Virus record (IMG/VR): IMGVR_UViG_3300050016_000156
Span: 1 to 64,000 of that record
Source: a virus
Length of the DNA: 64,000 nt
Strand: one strand, 5' to 3'
Below the pieces are notes generated by a model, which worked only from the letters and a program-made list of their open reading frames with translations, did not search any database and was not told where the DNA came from. The translations under genes and the position numbers were made by a program. This document shows, in pieces, positions 7,167 to 16,222 of the stretch. Each line of letters begins with the position of its first letter. The first letter of the stretch is position 1.

Positions 7167-7789
7167 TGTCCGTCTCCGCAGTGCGCCCCGAGGAATTCCT
7201 GCGCCAGTTTCGTCATCACGTCGAGCATCTGTGCCGACTTCGAAATTGTCGGCTTCGTCAGCGGCTCGGTCTTCATTGCCGTGGCAATCGCCTGCTCGAA
7301 GAGTTCACGCTGCTCGGGCGTCACCATGAATTCCATTTCCAAATCCATCCAATCGCCATCTTCCTCGGGCATCTTCAAGGCGGTCGATATGACCTTCTTC
7401 AATTCTTTGACGGTGATGTTCGGGTCGAGCGCGGCCCTCACAACATCAGGAGGTAGCACGAGCGCGTAATCCTTCGCGGCGCGCAAACGAATCGCCTTGG
7501 TGATGCCCATTGACGCCAACTGCTCTTTCGTGAACGTATCACTTAAATCCCTGACTGTTAAAAAGAATTGATGAAGTTGACCCGCCGACTTCTTTGATAC
7601 GAGAGCCACTGCTCGCAAGTAATCACGGAACGTATCATGCTGAACGCGCCATAACTGAAGTTCGGCGACTTCGAACAGCAGCCAGCCAAGGTGAGCATAA
7701 CCGCTCTCACATGCTCCCTCGGCGGCGGCTAATGACGCCGCTTCGTAGTTAACAACTCGAAGCCGCTCTTCTGCGTTGATTTCCGTCAT
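7163..7789 (-). CDS. DUF3102/KorB-like helix-turn-helix protein
   Basis: 208 residues. The segment from about 30 to 110 (GWLLFEVAELQLWRVQHDTF, then RDYLRAVALVSKKSAGQ) resembles a class of phage and plasmid proteins where a residue pattern like TFxxYL precedes a helix-turn-helix. A similar layout is seen in the protein at 13201-13848. DNA binding is an inference. Confidence 0.55.
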   Translation of the reverse strand: MTEINAEERLRVVNYEAASLAAAEGACESGYAHLGWLLFEVAELQLWRVQHDTFRDYLRAVALVSKKSAGQLHQFFLTVRDLSDTFTKEQLASMGITKAIRLRAAKDYALVLPPDVVRAALDPNITVKELKKVISTALKMPEEDGDWMDLEMEFMVTPEQRELFEQAIATAMKTEPLTKPTISKSAQMLDVMTKLAQEFLGAHCGDGQ

Positions 7790-7790
7790 G

Positions 7791-8075
7791 TCAGTTCACC
7801 TTCGGGCGGTGGGTGCTCGGGGCAATCCCAGGATTCTTTTTCTTCTTGATGATTTCCTCGGCGTCGAGGTCTTCAGTGAAGACTGTTCCGACTTGGTTCC
7901 GCTTCTGCGGAATAGATTGATTCGCAGGCTTCACGCACGACCAGCAGGCGGGTTTCCATGTCCCGCTGGAGTCTTTCTTGGCGTAGCCGCCTTCGATGCC
8001 GCCGCAAAATCCACAGACGCCGCGGTTGTCGGGAGAGGTCCATTCACATCCTGGTTCGATTACGAGTTCTCTCAT
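7791..8075 (-). CDS. hypothetical Zn-binding protein
   Basis: 94 residues with CGFCGG and CWSC pairs (about 21-24 and 45-48), spaced as a Zn ribbon, and a basic C-terminus. The start overlaps the stop of the upstream HNH gene (ATGA). Confidence 0.6.
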   Translation of the reverse strand: MRELVIEPGCEWTSPDNRGVCGFCGGIEGGYAKKDSSGTWKPACWSCVKPANQSIPQKRNQVGTVFTEDLDAEEIIKKKKNPGIAPSTHRPKVN

Positions 8076-8650
8076 AATTTCTCCCGCAAAATATTTTTGA
8101 GTTTGTCTGGCACAACTACCTGACAGCCGAGACTTCGCAACCAGTCCGCAAGTTCTTCTATACTATGCCCAGTATGCTGTCCCACCAGTCGAATGGTTAA
8201 ATTATCCGGGTCATTACATGCCTTACCTTTTGGGCCATGGTGAACCTGCTCGCACTGTTGAAGAGGTCGACCGATAATTTTAGACATAACGTGGCGGTGT
8301 TCAAAAACTTCCTTACCTTCTACAGTAATTACACGATATCCAGCCTTATTAATAGTCCCATCTCCGTGCGGCGCACATAAACCTCTCGAACCGCCGTTGA
8401 GTAAGTTGCTTACATGGACGCCGAGGCGTGCGCGGCCTTTTCTATCAACACAATCCCAAGTAGTTAGCGTCCCATGTGTGTTCCTCTTCTGCTTTCCCAT
8501 CTTAACGACGTGCAGATTGGTAAACCACAAGCCAGTTAAATCAGGAGAATGAGGACCCCCATGACCAGCAAAATAAATACATTCGCGAGGCTCCATCATA
8601 CTCGCTTTTTTAATTATATTCTTGCACTTGTCGCGGTTATGTGGCGACAT
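8072..8650 (-). CDS. HNH homing endonuclease
   Basis: About 192 residues from the ATG at 8650, preceded by GGAGA. The middle has GYRVITVEGKEVFEHRHVMS, a common lead-in to phage HNH domains, followed by QVHHGPKGKACNDPDNLTI, the His-His...Asn core. It overlaps the 3' end of the upstream gene by 14 bases and the next gene by ATGA. Likely mobile. Confidence 0.85.
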   Translation of the reverse strand: MSPHNRDKCKNIIKKASMMEPRECIYFAGHGGPHSPDLTGLWFTNLHVVKMGKQKRNTHGTLTTWDCVDRKGRARLGVHVSNLLNGGSRGLCAPHGDGTINKAGYRVITVEGKEVFEHRHVMSKIIGRPLQQCEQVHHGPKGKACNDPDNLTIRLVGQHTGHSIEELADWLRSLGCQVVVPDKLKNILREKL

Positions 8651-9134
8651 GTTGGTTTCTCCGTCTGCGAGCGAGGATGACGGCGCTCGCTCCGTTCTCG
8701 GTGAAGAACATCCGCATCCCACTCCGATAATCTTTCTCGTCGAGCGTCTTCACGTATTCCTGCAGCGCGCCGAGAATTTCTTCGGCCTCGCATTCGGTCA
8801 AGAGTTTGGCGACCGACCGAGCGGACGGCAGGACCCCAGTCAGTTCATACGACACCGCCGAGACCGTGGCGATACGCGGGTCGTCCATGTCGGCTTTCTT
8901 CTCCGCGAATTCGGGACCCAGGCGGGCGTCCACGACTTTCACGTATTCGGTCAGCGGATACTTCGGATGGGTGTCTTGAACCTCACGGCACCACGTCTCG
9001 AAGTCAGCCTCGACGGCGGCGCGGCCGTAGGCTTCCTCAATCAGTTCGAACTTCTCTTTCATCCGAGATAGCCCGACGTGGGTGTTGTGGAGAACCCTAG
9101 CGGCGATGCGTGGTAGCGACTTCTGAAGGCTCAT
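8637..9134 (-). CDS. hypothetical protein
   Basis: 165 residues with GAGGAG upstream and a sigma70 promoter at 9166-9194. Soluble, helical, acidic in the middle. It is the first gene left of the iteron-like array, so a role in replication control is possible but not shown. Confidence 0.6.
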   Translation of the reverse strand: MSLQKSLPRIAARVLHNTHVGLSRMKEKFELIEEAYGRAAVEADFETWCREVQDTHPKYPLTEYVKVVDARLGPEFAEKKADMDDPRIATVSAVSYELTGVLPSARSVAKLLTECEAEEILGALQEYVKTLDEKDYRSGMRMFFTENGASAVILARRRRNQHVAT

Positions 9135-9160
9135 GATTTTCTCCTCAAACCTCTACACTC

Positions 9161-9342
9161 TCTGGACTGTACCAAAAACCCCCACTAAAGTCAAGAGAAT
9201 AAACCCTTTAAGTCAGTCCAGAAGCAGTCTGGACTGAGCGTGGACTGTCTAGACCGCCAGTCCACAGTCCAGAAGCAGTCCACGATGGGTCTGGACTGCT
9301 GTATATTATTGATTTTATATATATTTAGATACCCAGTCCAGA
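9161..9342. repeat. iteron-like array, candidate replication origin or operator
   Basis: The motif CAGTCCAGA, its complement TCTGGACTG or one-base variants occur about nine times: 9161, 9214, 9228, 9240, 9258, 9265, 9276, 9290 and 9334. The pair at 9214-9236 forms a palindrome with a 5-nt centre. An AT-rich tract (TATTATTGATTTTATATATA) lies at 9303-9322. The array sits between a replication gene and a sigma70 promoter. Confidence 0.75.
9166..9194 (-). promoter_or_regulatory. sigma70 promoter overlapped by an iteron
   Basis: TTGACT (9194-9189), 17 nt, TACAGT (9171-9166). The -10 box overlaps a TCTGGACTG motif at 9161-9169, so binding to the repeats could repress it. Confidence 0.75.
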
Positions 9343-11163
9343 CATTTTTTCATTCTCTCGTGCTCCGACTTCGTTCATCTCTCGAAGTTCCCAGGTGATT
9401 CCGCGCGGGCCTTTTATGACTTGAAGGGCTTCGGCTGCACTATAGAGGGAACTGCGTTGGATGTTCTCTAAATCTCGCGCCAGACGTTCGAGGGTTTTTG
9501 GTGTTTGTGGGCCGTCTTGCAGATGTATCTCCAAAAACCGAATGGCTTTTTGAATATGCTTCGGGAATGGTTCTGGTCCTACCTCCGTGTCGGGGGTCGG
9601 CTGCACAGGAGCAAGCCGCCCGTCTTCAAACTGAGCGGTAAAATGTTCGGCTTTGGCGTTTCTTGGCAGGATGGATATCTCGCGCTGATCGGCGGTGTCG
9701 TCTCCCGCGGGGTATTGCATTGTGATGATGGTTTCACTCATCCGAGACCAAACCGCCGAGCCGAAAATGGTGTCACGTTTTGCAGCGTAGCCCTCTTTCG
9801 GTTTGGTTTTTGGAGCGCCGCAACTGCCGATAATTGCGACGTGGAAGTGGGTGGCAATTTGCTGTATTTCATGCATAAACGGCATCACGATATCCAAGGA
9901 GTTAGGGTCGCTGACGAGCATGTCAATACCCTCAATGAAGACCACCTCTGGAGTTGGGGTTGTCTGCTCAATCATGTCGATAATCTGCTGAGATGCTTCT
10001 CCGTCGACCGCGGCCTTTAAGAATTTGATTGGGACCTGCTCCATATTAAAGCCGAGGCGTCGCATTGTGCGAGTGTGGGAATCCGCACCGCGGTCAAGCA
10101 TGAGCACTAGGTATGGTCTCCCGAAAGTAGCGTGATGGTAGAAGGGGGCTCGCAACGCCTGAGCCACGCATAGGTCAAGCATGAATGTGGTTTTGCCGCT
10201 ACCTGAAGAACCACCTACGAGAGACGGACTTCCCAGTGGGAACCAGCCGTCAAATTGCCCGTCGACGGCCTGCAGCACATAATCGAAAGCGGTCCATTCC
10301 GATTTTTGTTTTTCGTCGGGAAATGCATGAAACTCAATAATTTTGCGGGGCTGCTCCACAAACTTATCCCAGGCTTTTGACGACATCGAGAGGCTGCTGG
10401 TCGCCTTGTTAAGCGTGAGAGTGCGGTAGTCTTCGCGGTCGGTCCATTTCTCTCGATGTCCAGGCACAGACGCATTGAAAAACCGCAGCATCTTGGGGAT
10501 ATCACCGTTGAAAGCCCGAGCAAAAACACCCAGTAACGCGAGGTCCACCCGCGAGTCGTCATTTTCATATTCCGAGGCGTCTCCCATCCAAAGGCGACGA
10601 AAGTGGGCGTCAGCGAATTTGGAAATCAGGAAATAGACGACATCAATGTTCGTGATTGCGGGGATTCCCTCGCCAGAATATCGGTCTCCTGTGATGGTCA
10701 GATACCTGCCGCCCTCACGGCCCGAATAAATCTCAGCCCCATACTTCTCGACACCTTTTTTCTTCGCGGAAAATTTCCTATTCCCTGGGGGAAGCGCGGA
10801 CCCTTTAACGAACACGCGCAAACCCGTGCCTGATGGCGTCACTTCGCAATAGGGGTTGCCGATTTGGGAAACGATATTCAGGACGTATGGTTCAGGCACT
10901 CCGTCGTCGACCACACCGTCGAAGTCGATACCCGTGAGGTCCGAGTCCTTGAGCATGAATCCAACGCCGTCGTAGTTCTGGTCGTTGAGAACTTCCGATG
11001 CTTTGGCTGCCTGCTCGAAAGTCGTCCAAGTAGCGGAGTCGTTTGTTTTGGCGAAGTCATGGGTTTTGGCGTCGTAAGGAACCTTCGTCCATTTCCCATT
11101 GCGCTTCTCGGATTTCCACACAACCCAGCGCGTCTCGCTCTGCAGTTCGGAGGGAATGTTCAT
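9325..11163 (-). CDS. primase-polymerase fused to a replicative helicase
   Basis: 612 residues. The N-terminus (1-250) resembles PrimPol proteins of the NrS-1 type: WVVWK...KVPYDAKT, GIDFDG (Asp80, Asp82) and SGTGLRVFVKG. The C-terminal half is a RecA/DnaB-like motor with Walker A GGSSGSGKTTF at about 314 and Walker B-like VVFIEGIDML at about 410. Such fusions make primers and unwind DNA at phage forks. There is no separate DnaG or DnaB in the window, so this is probably the only primase-helicase here. The last codons overlap the iteron array. Confidence 0.85.
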   Translation of the reverse strand: MNIPSELQSETRWVVWKSEKRNGKWTKVPYDAKTHDFAKTNDSATWTTFEQAAKASEVLNDQNYDGVGFMLKDSDLTGIDFDGVVDDGVPEPYVLNIVSQIGNPYCEVTPSGTGLRVFVKGSALPPGNRKFSAKKKGVEKYGAEIYSGREGGRYLTITGDRYSGEGIPAITNIDVVYFLISKFADAHFRRLWMGDASEYENDDSRVDLALLGVFARAFNGDIPKMLRFFNASVPGHREKWTDREDYRTLTLNKATSSLSMSSKAWDKFVEQPRKIIEFHAFPDEKQKSEWTAFDYVLQAVDGQFDGWFPLGSPSLVGGSSGSGKTTFMLDLCVAQALRAPFYHHATFGRPYLVLMLDRGADSHTRTMRRLGFNMEQVPIKFLKAAVDGEASQQIIDMIEQTTPTPEVVFIEGIDMLVSDPNSLDIVMPFMHEIQQIATHFHVAIIGSCGAPKTKPKEGYAAKRDTIFGSAVWSRMSETIITMQYPAGDDTADQREISILPRNAKAEHFTAQFEDGRLAPVQPTPDTEVGPEPFPKHIQKAIRFLEIHLQDGPQTPKTLERLARDLENIQRSSLYSAAEALQVIKGPRGITWELREMNEVGARENEKMSGLGI

Positions 11164-11174
11164 AGGTCCCCAGT

Positions 11175-12335
11175 TTAGTCTAAGTCTTCAAACTCGTCAA
11201 CCTGTTTTCTTGTGACGAGGGCGTCTCGCATTTCTGGATTCTCCGAGCAGATGCCGCGCATGGCGCAGTTCGGGCACTTTTCGTTCGGGAAGCGCACACC
11301 GCTCTGCATCGGCCAGAAGTCTTTTTCGTTCGCCGCCGCGATATTAATGACATCCCGCTTGATGGACCGCCCGATATCCTGGGCAGACTCTTTGGTGATG
11401 CGCGCCATCTTGAATTGGATGCGCTGTTTGGTCAGTGCCGACTCAACGACGTGCTTGGCGTTGCCCTCGACAAACGCCTGCCGCGCCAGCTTGACGGCTT
11501 TAGCCTCGCCAATGAACTGCCTGGACATTTCGTCGTAGAGTTTCTCGTCTGCCGCGACGTATGCGCCGAATTCATCTGTCGCCATGACAATTGCATCGGT
11601 CCCTGCCGCAATTCCTGCGTACGGCTCCAACAGCGTGACCTTGTCGCCGCGGGAAATTTCCCGCCCACACTTGCGAAACCACAGAAAGGCGACGAGCGAA
11701 CGCTCTTTCACCCAGGCGTAACTGCGGAGTTGTGGGTCGAGCACGAGTAGGTCGGGAATATCCTTCCCTGACGTTTTGATGTCGATGATGATTTCCTCGC
11801 CCGCCTCTGGCGCGATTGGAAAGAGCGGCATCGGTTGCGGTTGGGTCTTCTTGATGTTTGCCAGCAGGTCGATGTACGACGTGAATTCGATGCCCGCTAA
11901 CTTCGAACCTGGGAAGACTTCGAAATTGGTCTGGACTTGGAACGCATCCTTCGGGTTCATGACGATGTAGGGGAAGGTCGGGTATTTCAAAGCGTAGAGT
12001 TTGACGAGTTCGCTGCCCGTCATGCAAAGGGACGCCCAGTCTTTCTCGGGCTTCGAGTAAATGTATTCTTTATCCTTGTGCTCGGCCCACTGACGGACGA
12101 ATTCCGCCACCGCGTCCACCGTGACTTGGCCGTGCTGGTGCCAGAATTGAATGGCGTGTTCGAGGGCGATGCCGAATTGACTCGCGGCGCGCTGTTGCTT
12201 CTCGCCCCAGCCCTGCACGCGCTCAAGGTAGTAACGCCTGTTACAGAAATTGAAGGAATCCCCACCTGAGTAAGAATGCCTTGTCACGGGAAAACCCTTG
12301 GAATTAATATAGAGAAATGCTTTGCCGATGCTCAT
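11175..12335 (-). CDS. PD-(D/E)XK nuclease with Fe-S cluster (Cas4/RecB-like)
   Basis: 386 residues. A first Cys at about 31 (FNFCNRRYYLE) and a C-terminal CPNCAMRGIC supply four ligands, as in Cas4 and AddB Fe-S nucleases. Between them stand the helix with EHAI, YIDLL, and EEIIIDIKTSGKD, the Asp...Asp-x-Lys core, then QLRSYAW. AAGGAG precedes the start. It likely trims DNA ends in recombination or replication with the neighbouring helicases. Confidence 0.85.
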   Translation of the reverse strand: MSIGKAFLYINSKGFPVTRHSYSGGDSFNFCNRRYYLERVQGWGEKQQRAASQFGIALEHAIQFWHQHGQVTVDAVAEFVRQWAEHKDKEYIYSKPEKDWASLCMTGSELVKLYALKYPTFPYIVMNPKDAFQVQTNFEVFPGSKLAGIEFTSYIDLLANIKKTQPQPMPLFPIAPEAGEEIIIDIKTSGKDIPDLLVLDPQLRSYAWVKERSLVAFLWFRKCGREISRGDKVTLLEPYAGIAAGTDAIVMATDEFGAYVAADEKLYDEMSRQFIGEAKAVKLARQAFVEGNAKHVVESALTKQRIQFKMARITKESAQDIGRSIKRDVINIAAANEKDFWPMQSGVRFPNEKCPNCAMRGICSENPEMRDALVTRKQVDEFEDLD

Positions 12336-12355
12336 GGACGCTCCTTGATGTACGT

Positions 12356-12369
12356 TTGAAATTTTTCAA
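12356..12369. promoter_or_regulatory. short palindrome, possible operator
   Basis: TTGAAATTTTTCAA is an inverted repeat of TTGAAA. It lies in the only gap between the Fe-S nuclease and the DruA-like gene. No clear promoter accompanies it. Confidence 0.3.
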
Positions 12370-12403
12370 ATAATCCAGGGAGAGCTTCGAGTGAAACGAA
12401 AAG

Positions 12404-13204
12404 TCAAGATTTCACCTCGGAAATATGAGAAGTGCCTAGACAGTTCTGGCGGCGCGTTGCGCGCTCTTTCGCTAGGAGTTTCTCCTCGGGCGTCCCAACC
12501 TTTGTACCTGCCTTCCATGATGATTTGTATTCACAATATTGTGGTTCGGTATACCCAGAAATCCACCTACAAAAAACCAACTTTGGTTGAACTTTTGCGC
12601 GAGCGAATGACCCCTTCCCGTCTAGTTTTGGGCTCCCCGTCAAGCCGACCCCGATGTGATTTTTAGTACTGCCGTAAGTCTCCCCGACCATAGTCCAATT
12701 ATCGGCAAGATAGAGCGCCCCGACTCGCTGTCGCCCATCTTCTAAATCCTCTCGCAAAACGAAAGTTTCAAATCCATAAGGTTTGACGCCATAGAGGTAT
12801 TCCCAGTAGCCCACCACTGTTTTGCGCCACAGCGCAAGACATCGCGTCGCCAAGTTTCGCTCTGGCTTTTCGAGCCGAAAAACTGTATTGTCGATAATTC
12901 CGTTCAACACCTGTTCTCGATTGTTTTGCGTGATGTCAAAAAATGAGTCTCGGACCCCCGTGGCGTAGACGGCCCCGCCGCCAGAGATGGCTCCGACGTT
13001 TTCGCCCTTGTACCAAATAAGAAAATGAATCTGCTGTCCGTGGTGTCCTCGCGGCATCCCTTCTTTTTTTGACATCGGGCCTAAACGCGCACGCTCTAAT
13101 TCTGACATTTGCTCTAAGGCCAGCATCTTTTCGACGTAGTGGCGTTTCTCAAATTCCACGATGGATGAAGAACTGCAGAAAGTTAAATAGAGTTCTGGCT
13201 TCAT
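12404..13204 (-). CDS. DruA/DUF4338-domain protein
   Basis: 266 residues. The order HFLIWYKGENVGAISGGGAV, NREQVLNGIIDNTVFRLEK, NLATRCLALWRKTV, YGVKPYGFETFVL, GALYLADNWTMVGETYGSTK follows the DUF4338 domain found in DruA of the Druantia anti-phage system and in transposon-like genes. GAGGG precedes the start, which overlaps the upstream stop as ATGA. No other Druantia gene is present. As part of the replication operon it is more likely a DNA-processing or modification-linked protein than a defence system. Its activity is unknown. Confidence 0.7.
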   Translation of the reverse strand: MKPELYLTFCSSSSIVEFEKRHYVEKMLALEQMSELERARLGPMSKKEGMPRGHHGQQIHFLIWYKGENVGAISGGGAVYATGVRDSFFDITQNNREQVLNGIIDNTVFRLEKPERNLATRCLALWRKTVVGYWEYLYGVKPYGFETFVLREDLEDGRQRVGALYLADNWTMVGETYGSTKNHIGVGLTGSPKLDGKGSFARAKVQPKLVFCRWISGYTEPQYCEYKSSWKAGTKVGTPEEKLLAKERATRRQNCLGTSHISEVKS

Positions 13205-13848
13205 GCGAGTTTGCCCTCACACACCTTCAAAATTTGCTGATACACTTCCAACTTCGCTTTTTCAATAACAGCTAGGTCAGTCGCATGTTGAAATGAATAT
13301 TTGGAAAATTTTGCAGCATAATAGCCATACGGCTGCATCACAATTTTGGTTACCAACGCCTCGACTGCATCTTCGAGTGTGATTTCCCTCGGCTCTTTAG
13401 TTGGGGCGACCGGCTCTTTACCGAGAACCGCGTCCACTTTCGCTTTCACCTCTTTGACAGTTGCCTCGGCGAAATCAAACCCTCTCGCCACCTCGCTTTG
13501 CTGACTTGGCGTCATCCGCGCCAACTCAACCGCTTGAGTTAACGAGGGGGAAGTTTGTGCAGTTAAATGCACATTCTCAAACACTTGCCTGGCGGAAATA
13601 TAGTTGTACGCTTGGCGGCGCTCGAACCCCCACCGTTTCTCACAATACTCCTCGAAGGTGTTGTACGCGGTTTTGTAGAGGCGTTCACTTTGAATTGCGG
13701 TCAGAGCCATGCCGACCGCGACATAATCTCCCTGCCCATCGCGAATCATCGTCTCGAACTGCGCGAGCCTATCAGAAGAATTGGAGCGAGAGGGTGGCGC
13801 GCCAAGCCGACCTTTGTCTGGGTGGACCCCAGCCGTAATTTGTGGCAT
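13201..13848 (-). CDS. DUF3102-like DNA-binding protein
   Basis: 215 residues from the ATG at 13848, with GGGAG at 6 nt. Residues 40-95 (GMALTAIQSERLYKTAYNTF, EEYCEKRWGFERRQAYNYIS) are typical of phage and plasmid proteins with a helix-turn-helix that lets the recognition helix follow WGFxRxxA. It probably regulates transcription or replication. Confidence 0.65.
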   Translation of the reverse strand: MPQITAGVHPDKGRLGAPPSRSNSSDRLAQFETMIRDGQGDYVAVGMALTAIQSERLYKTAYNTFEEYCEKRWGFERRQAYNYISARQVFENVHLTAQTSPSLTQAVELARMTPSQQSEVARGFDFAEATVKEVKAKVDAVLGKEPVAPTKEPREITLEDAVEALVTKIVMQPYGYYAAKFSKYSFQHATDLAVIEKAKLEVYQQILKVCEGKLA

Positions 13849-13865
13849 ATACGACTCCCGCAATC

Positions 13866-14378
13866 TCAGACTGACGCCTGAGAAACTTTTCCAAACCGAA
13901 AACCGTGCTGCTCAATTAAGTACCAGATGTACTCGTTATCATTCAAGACGCCTTTGCCTTTGTCGTAAACTCGTGGATGGGCATCGGCGGGGAATGCAGG
14001 TTCAAAGTCTCCGAGCCTGAAAGTCATTAGTAACTCATCACCCCATTTGTTCTCTTGCTCCGAAATTAAAATCCCTGGGGTCGTTTGGGATAAGCGCACG
14101 CCCGTTACATCATAATACCGCTTGAAAAATTTGTCGGTATCTCGGACCTTCGCGTAGAGAGTATGCTCAAATCTGCGCAGCAGAGCAACAAATTTCTGTC
14201 CATCTCCGCTTTTGAGATAACGAACAATTGGGTTGCGCTCTACCGATTCAACGCGGAGAGTAGGATTCACAATCCGAGATAGTTGACGCGCCGCTTCGGC
14301 GCTGGCTGCCACTACATCAAAACGCCTTATCTTTCCTGACCCCAGCGGGGCTTCGTACGTGAGTTCATATGTTGGCAT
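13866..14378 (-). CDS. hypothetical protein
   Basis: 170 residues, strong GTAGGAGG ribosome-binding site and a sigma70 promoter 45 nt upstream. It begins like a beta-rich domain (MPTYELTYEAPLGSGKIRRF). First gene of an early operon leading to the DruA-like and PrimPol genes. No family recognised. Confidence 0.65.
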   Translation of the reverse strand: MPTYELTYEAPLGSGKIRRFDVVAASAEAARQLSRIVNPTLRVESVERNPIVRYLKSGDGQKFVALLRRFEHTLYAKVRDTDKFFKRYYDVTGVRLSQTTPGILISEQENKWGDELLMTFRLGDFEPAFPADAHPRVYDKGKGVLNDNEYIWYLIEQHGFRFGKVSQASV

Positions 14379-14423
14379 AACTGCCTCCTACCACAATGGC
14401 CTCACAGAAGCGGAAACAGGTCA

Positions 14424-14451
14424 ATAGTACCAAAGTACTACGAGAAGTCAA
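14424..14451 (-). promoter_or_regulatory. sigma70 promoter
   Basis: TTGACT (14451-14446), 16 nt, TACTAT (14429-14424). The -35 box overlaps the stop codon of the UvrD-like helicase gene. The GTACTTTGGTACTATTGAC stretch is shared with the promoter at 17999-18027. Confidence 0.8.
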
Positions 14452-16025
14452 GCAAAAAGATTGTGTTGCGCCCGCAGGTGGTCGACTTCCTCGGCTTTTT
14501 CACGCAGCTTGTCCAAGATGGAGTCGGGAAGATAGCGCCGCAAATACGGAGAGGGCGTCCCCGAGAAACTGATGCGAAGCATATCAATCGCGCGGCTGAT
14601 GGCGACGAAATAAATCCTGCGCTCTTCCTTCGGGTCGCCCTTCACATGTGGAAACCCTTTTGCGTTCACGCCGATGACGAATACATTCTTCCACTCACCG
14701 CCTTTTGCTTGATGACACGTCGAGATAGAAACGCCCTTCGGGTCGTTGCGCCGATGCTGCATTTTATTGGCGTATGTCGTGAAGTCGCTCGCCAATCTGA
14801 AATCTTTTCCGATGACACGGAGCACGCCGAGGTTCTCGATGGCGTCGTTATCGCGCTCGGTCCTGTCGTCGACGGCGTACTTTGCCACCAGTCCAGGCAA
14901 CGCGAGGCTCATCGCCGCTGCCGTTTCGAGCGTCGGGTAGTTCTTCAGCAGGTCGACGGCTTTCCGAATTTCGTTCTGCTTCCAGAAGCCCGTCTTGCCC
15001 ATCAGGTGATAGCGGACGTTGTGCTTGTTGCAAATCCGCTCCAACAACCCGACCATCCGATTCGTCCTCGCAAGGATGATGGACTGGAGCGGGTCCTTGT
15101 TCGCCAGCGCCAGCGCGGATTCCGCTTCCTGCTCTTCGGACCAATACATCTTGAAATCAATCGGCACACCCACTTCCGCGCGCGACGCCACCATTCGGTC
15201 TAGCAACTCCTGGGGGGTGTCGCCAGGGGCATTCTCGCGGACGAATTTCACGATGGTCTGGGTCGACCTGTAGTTCTTGCCGAGGTAGTACTTCCTGCCT
15301 GTCGGAAACCATTGCTGGAAGTTCGTGATGTTGTCGGGCTTCGCGCCGCGGAATCCGTAGATAGCTTGGTTTGGGTCTCCCACGACCGTGATGTTACCGT
15401 GCTTCTCGGCCATCAACTGCATCATCCGCCATTGGCAGTCATCCGTGTCTTGGGCCTCGTCCACAATCAGGTACTGGGGCTGCCAGCGAGCCCGTACAGA
15501 TGGTTTCTCCAAAGACTGGACTGCGTCTGCCAGCATGGAGTCAAAGTCCATCCAGCCCTCTTCTGCGCGCGCCCGTTCGTATTCTGAGTATGCCTTCGCC
15601 ATCACGTAGGACAGGTCATGGTCGCCGTCCAGCGCCTGCTGCGGGGTGATGTTCTGCCGTCGCATTCTGGCGATAAAGTGGTCCAGTTCTTTGTAGTCGA
15701 GGCCGAATCGACGAATGAGTTTGCACATCAGGCGATGGCGCAGTTCGGGCTCGACGGGCTTGCGCTCGGTCTCCGAACAAATCAGGTAGCCGAGGCTGTG
15801 GAAGGTTGAGGCCACACCTTTAATTTTCAATTTGCGTTCCAACACCCCAGCCATCTCTTTGCTGAACGTCACAGCCCGCACATCGGACGGAGAGACGCCG
15901 GATTCTAGAAGATGGCGAATCATCCCCACCATAGTGGTGCTCTTCCCCGAGCCAGGCCCAGCCACCACACTGCGGGCTCCATTTGGGTTCTCAATAACCG
16001 CTTGCTGGTCTTGATTGAAGTCCAC
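14448..16025 (-). CDS. UvrD/PcrA-like superfamily 1 helicase
   Basis: 525 residues. Walker A AGPGSGKST at 22-30, TFSKEMA (motif Ia), DEAQD at about 188 (motif II), VGDPNQAIYGFRGA (motif III), NYRSTQTI (motif IV), STCHQAKGGEWKNV (motif V) and YFVAISRAIDML (motif VI). A 3'-5' DNA helicase for repair or recombination. Shorter than host UvrD (about 720), as in other phage members. Confidence 0.95.
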   Translation of the reverse strand: MDFNQDQQAVIENPNGARSVVAGPGSGKSTTMVGMIRHLLESGVSPSDVRAVTFSKEMAGVLERKLKIKGVASTFHSLGYLICSETERKPVEPELRHRLMCKLIRRFGLDYKELDHFIARMRRQNITPQQALDGDHDLSYVMAKAYSEYERARAEEGWMDFDSMLADAVQSLEKPSVRARWQPQYLIVDEAQDTDDCQWRMMQLMAEKHGNITVVGDPNQAIYGFRGAKPDNITNFQQWFPTGRKYYLGKNYRSTQTIVKFVRENAPGDTPQELLDRMVASRAEVGVPIDFKMYWSEEQEAESALALANKDPLQSIILARTNRMVGLLERICNKHNVRYHLMGKTGFWKQNEIRKAVDLLKNYPTLETAAAMSLALPGLVAKYAVDDRTERDNDAIENLGVLRVIGKDFRLASDFTTYANKMQHRRNDPKGVSISTCHQAKGGEWKNVFVIGVNAKGFPHVKGDPKEERRIYFVAISRAIDMLRISFSGTPSPYLRRYLPDSILDKLREKAEEVDHLRAQHNLFA

Positions 16026-16032
16026 GGCGGCC

Positions 16033-16215
16033 TCAGCTAGAAAAATAGTCGTGAATTTTGTGAAACCAGTGCTCTGGGTCTATCTTATGCGCGATTCGCG
16101 AATGGAGAATGTGCCAACAGACCCAGAGCGTAAGAAACGACAGTTCTATTCCGAAGCTTTGCCCAAGACCAAGCCAGAAGCCTTGGGCAACGATATGCCA
16201 AAGATATTTTAGCAT
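16033..16215 (-). CDS. small membrane protein
   Basis: 60 residues from the ATG at 16215 with CTAAGG upstream. The longer frame would run into SSB and is rejected. About 35 hydrophobic residues (positions 4-40) form one or two membrane segments, followed by a His-rich cytoplasmic tail. Located between SSB and the helicase. Function unknown. Confidence 0.6.
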   Translation of the reverse strand: MLKYLWHIVAQGFWLGLGQSFGIELSFLTLWVCWHILHSRIAHKIDPEHWFHKIHDYFSS

Positions 16216-16222
16216 AGATACC

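Noticed and set aside
12404-13204. A full Druantia defence system
   Set aside because: Only the DUF4338 protein is present; no DruB-DruE partners are seen.
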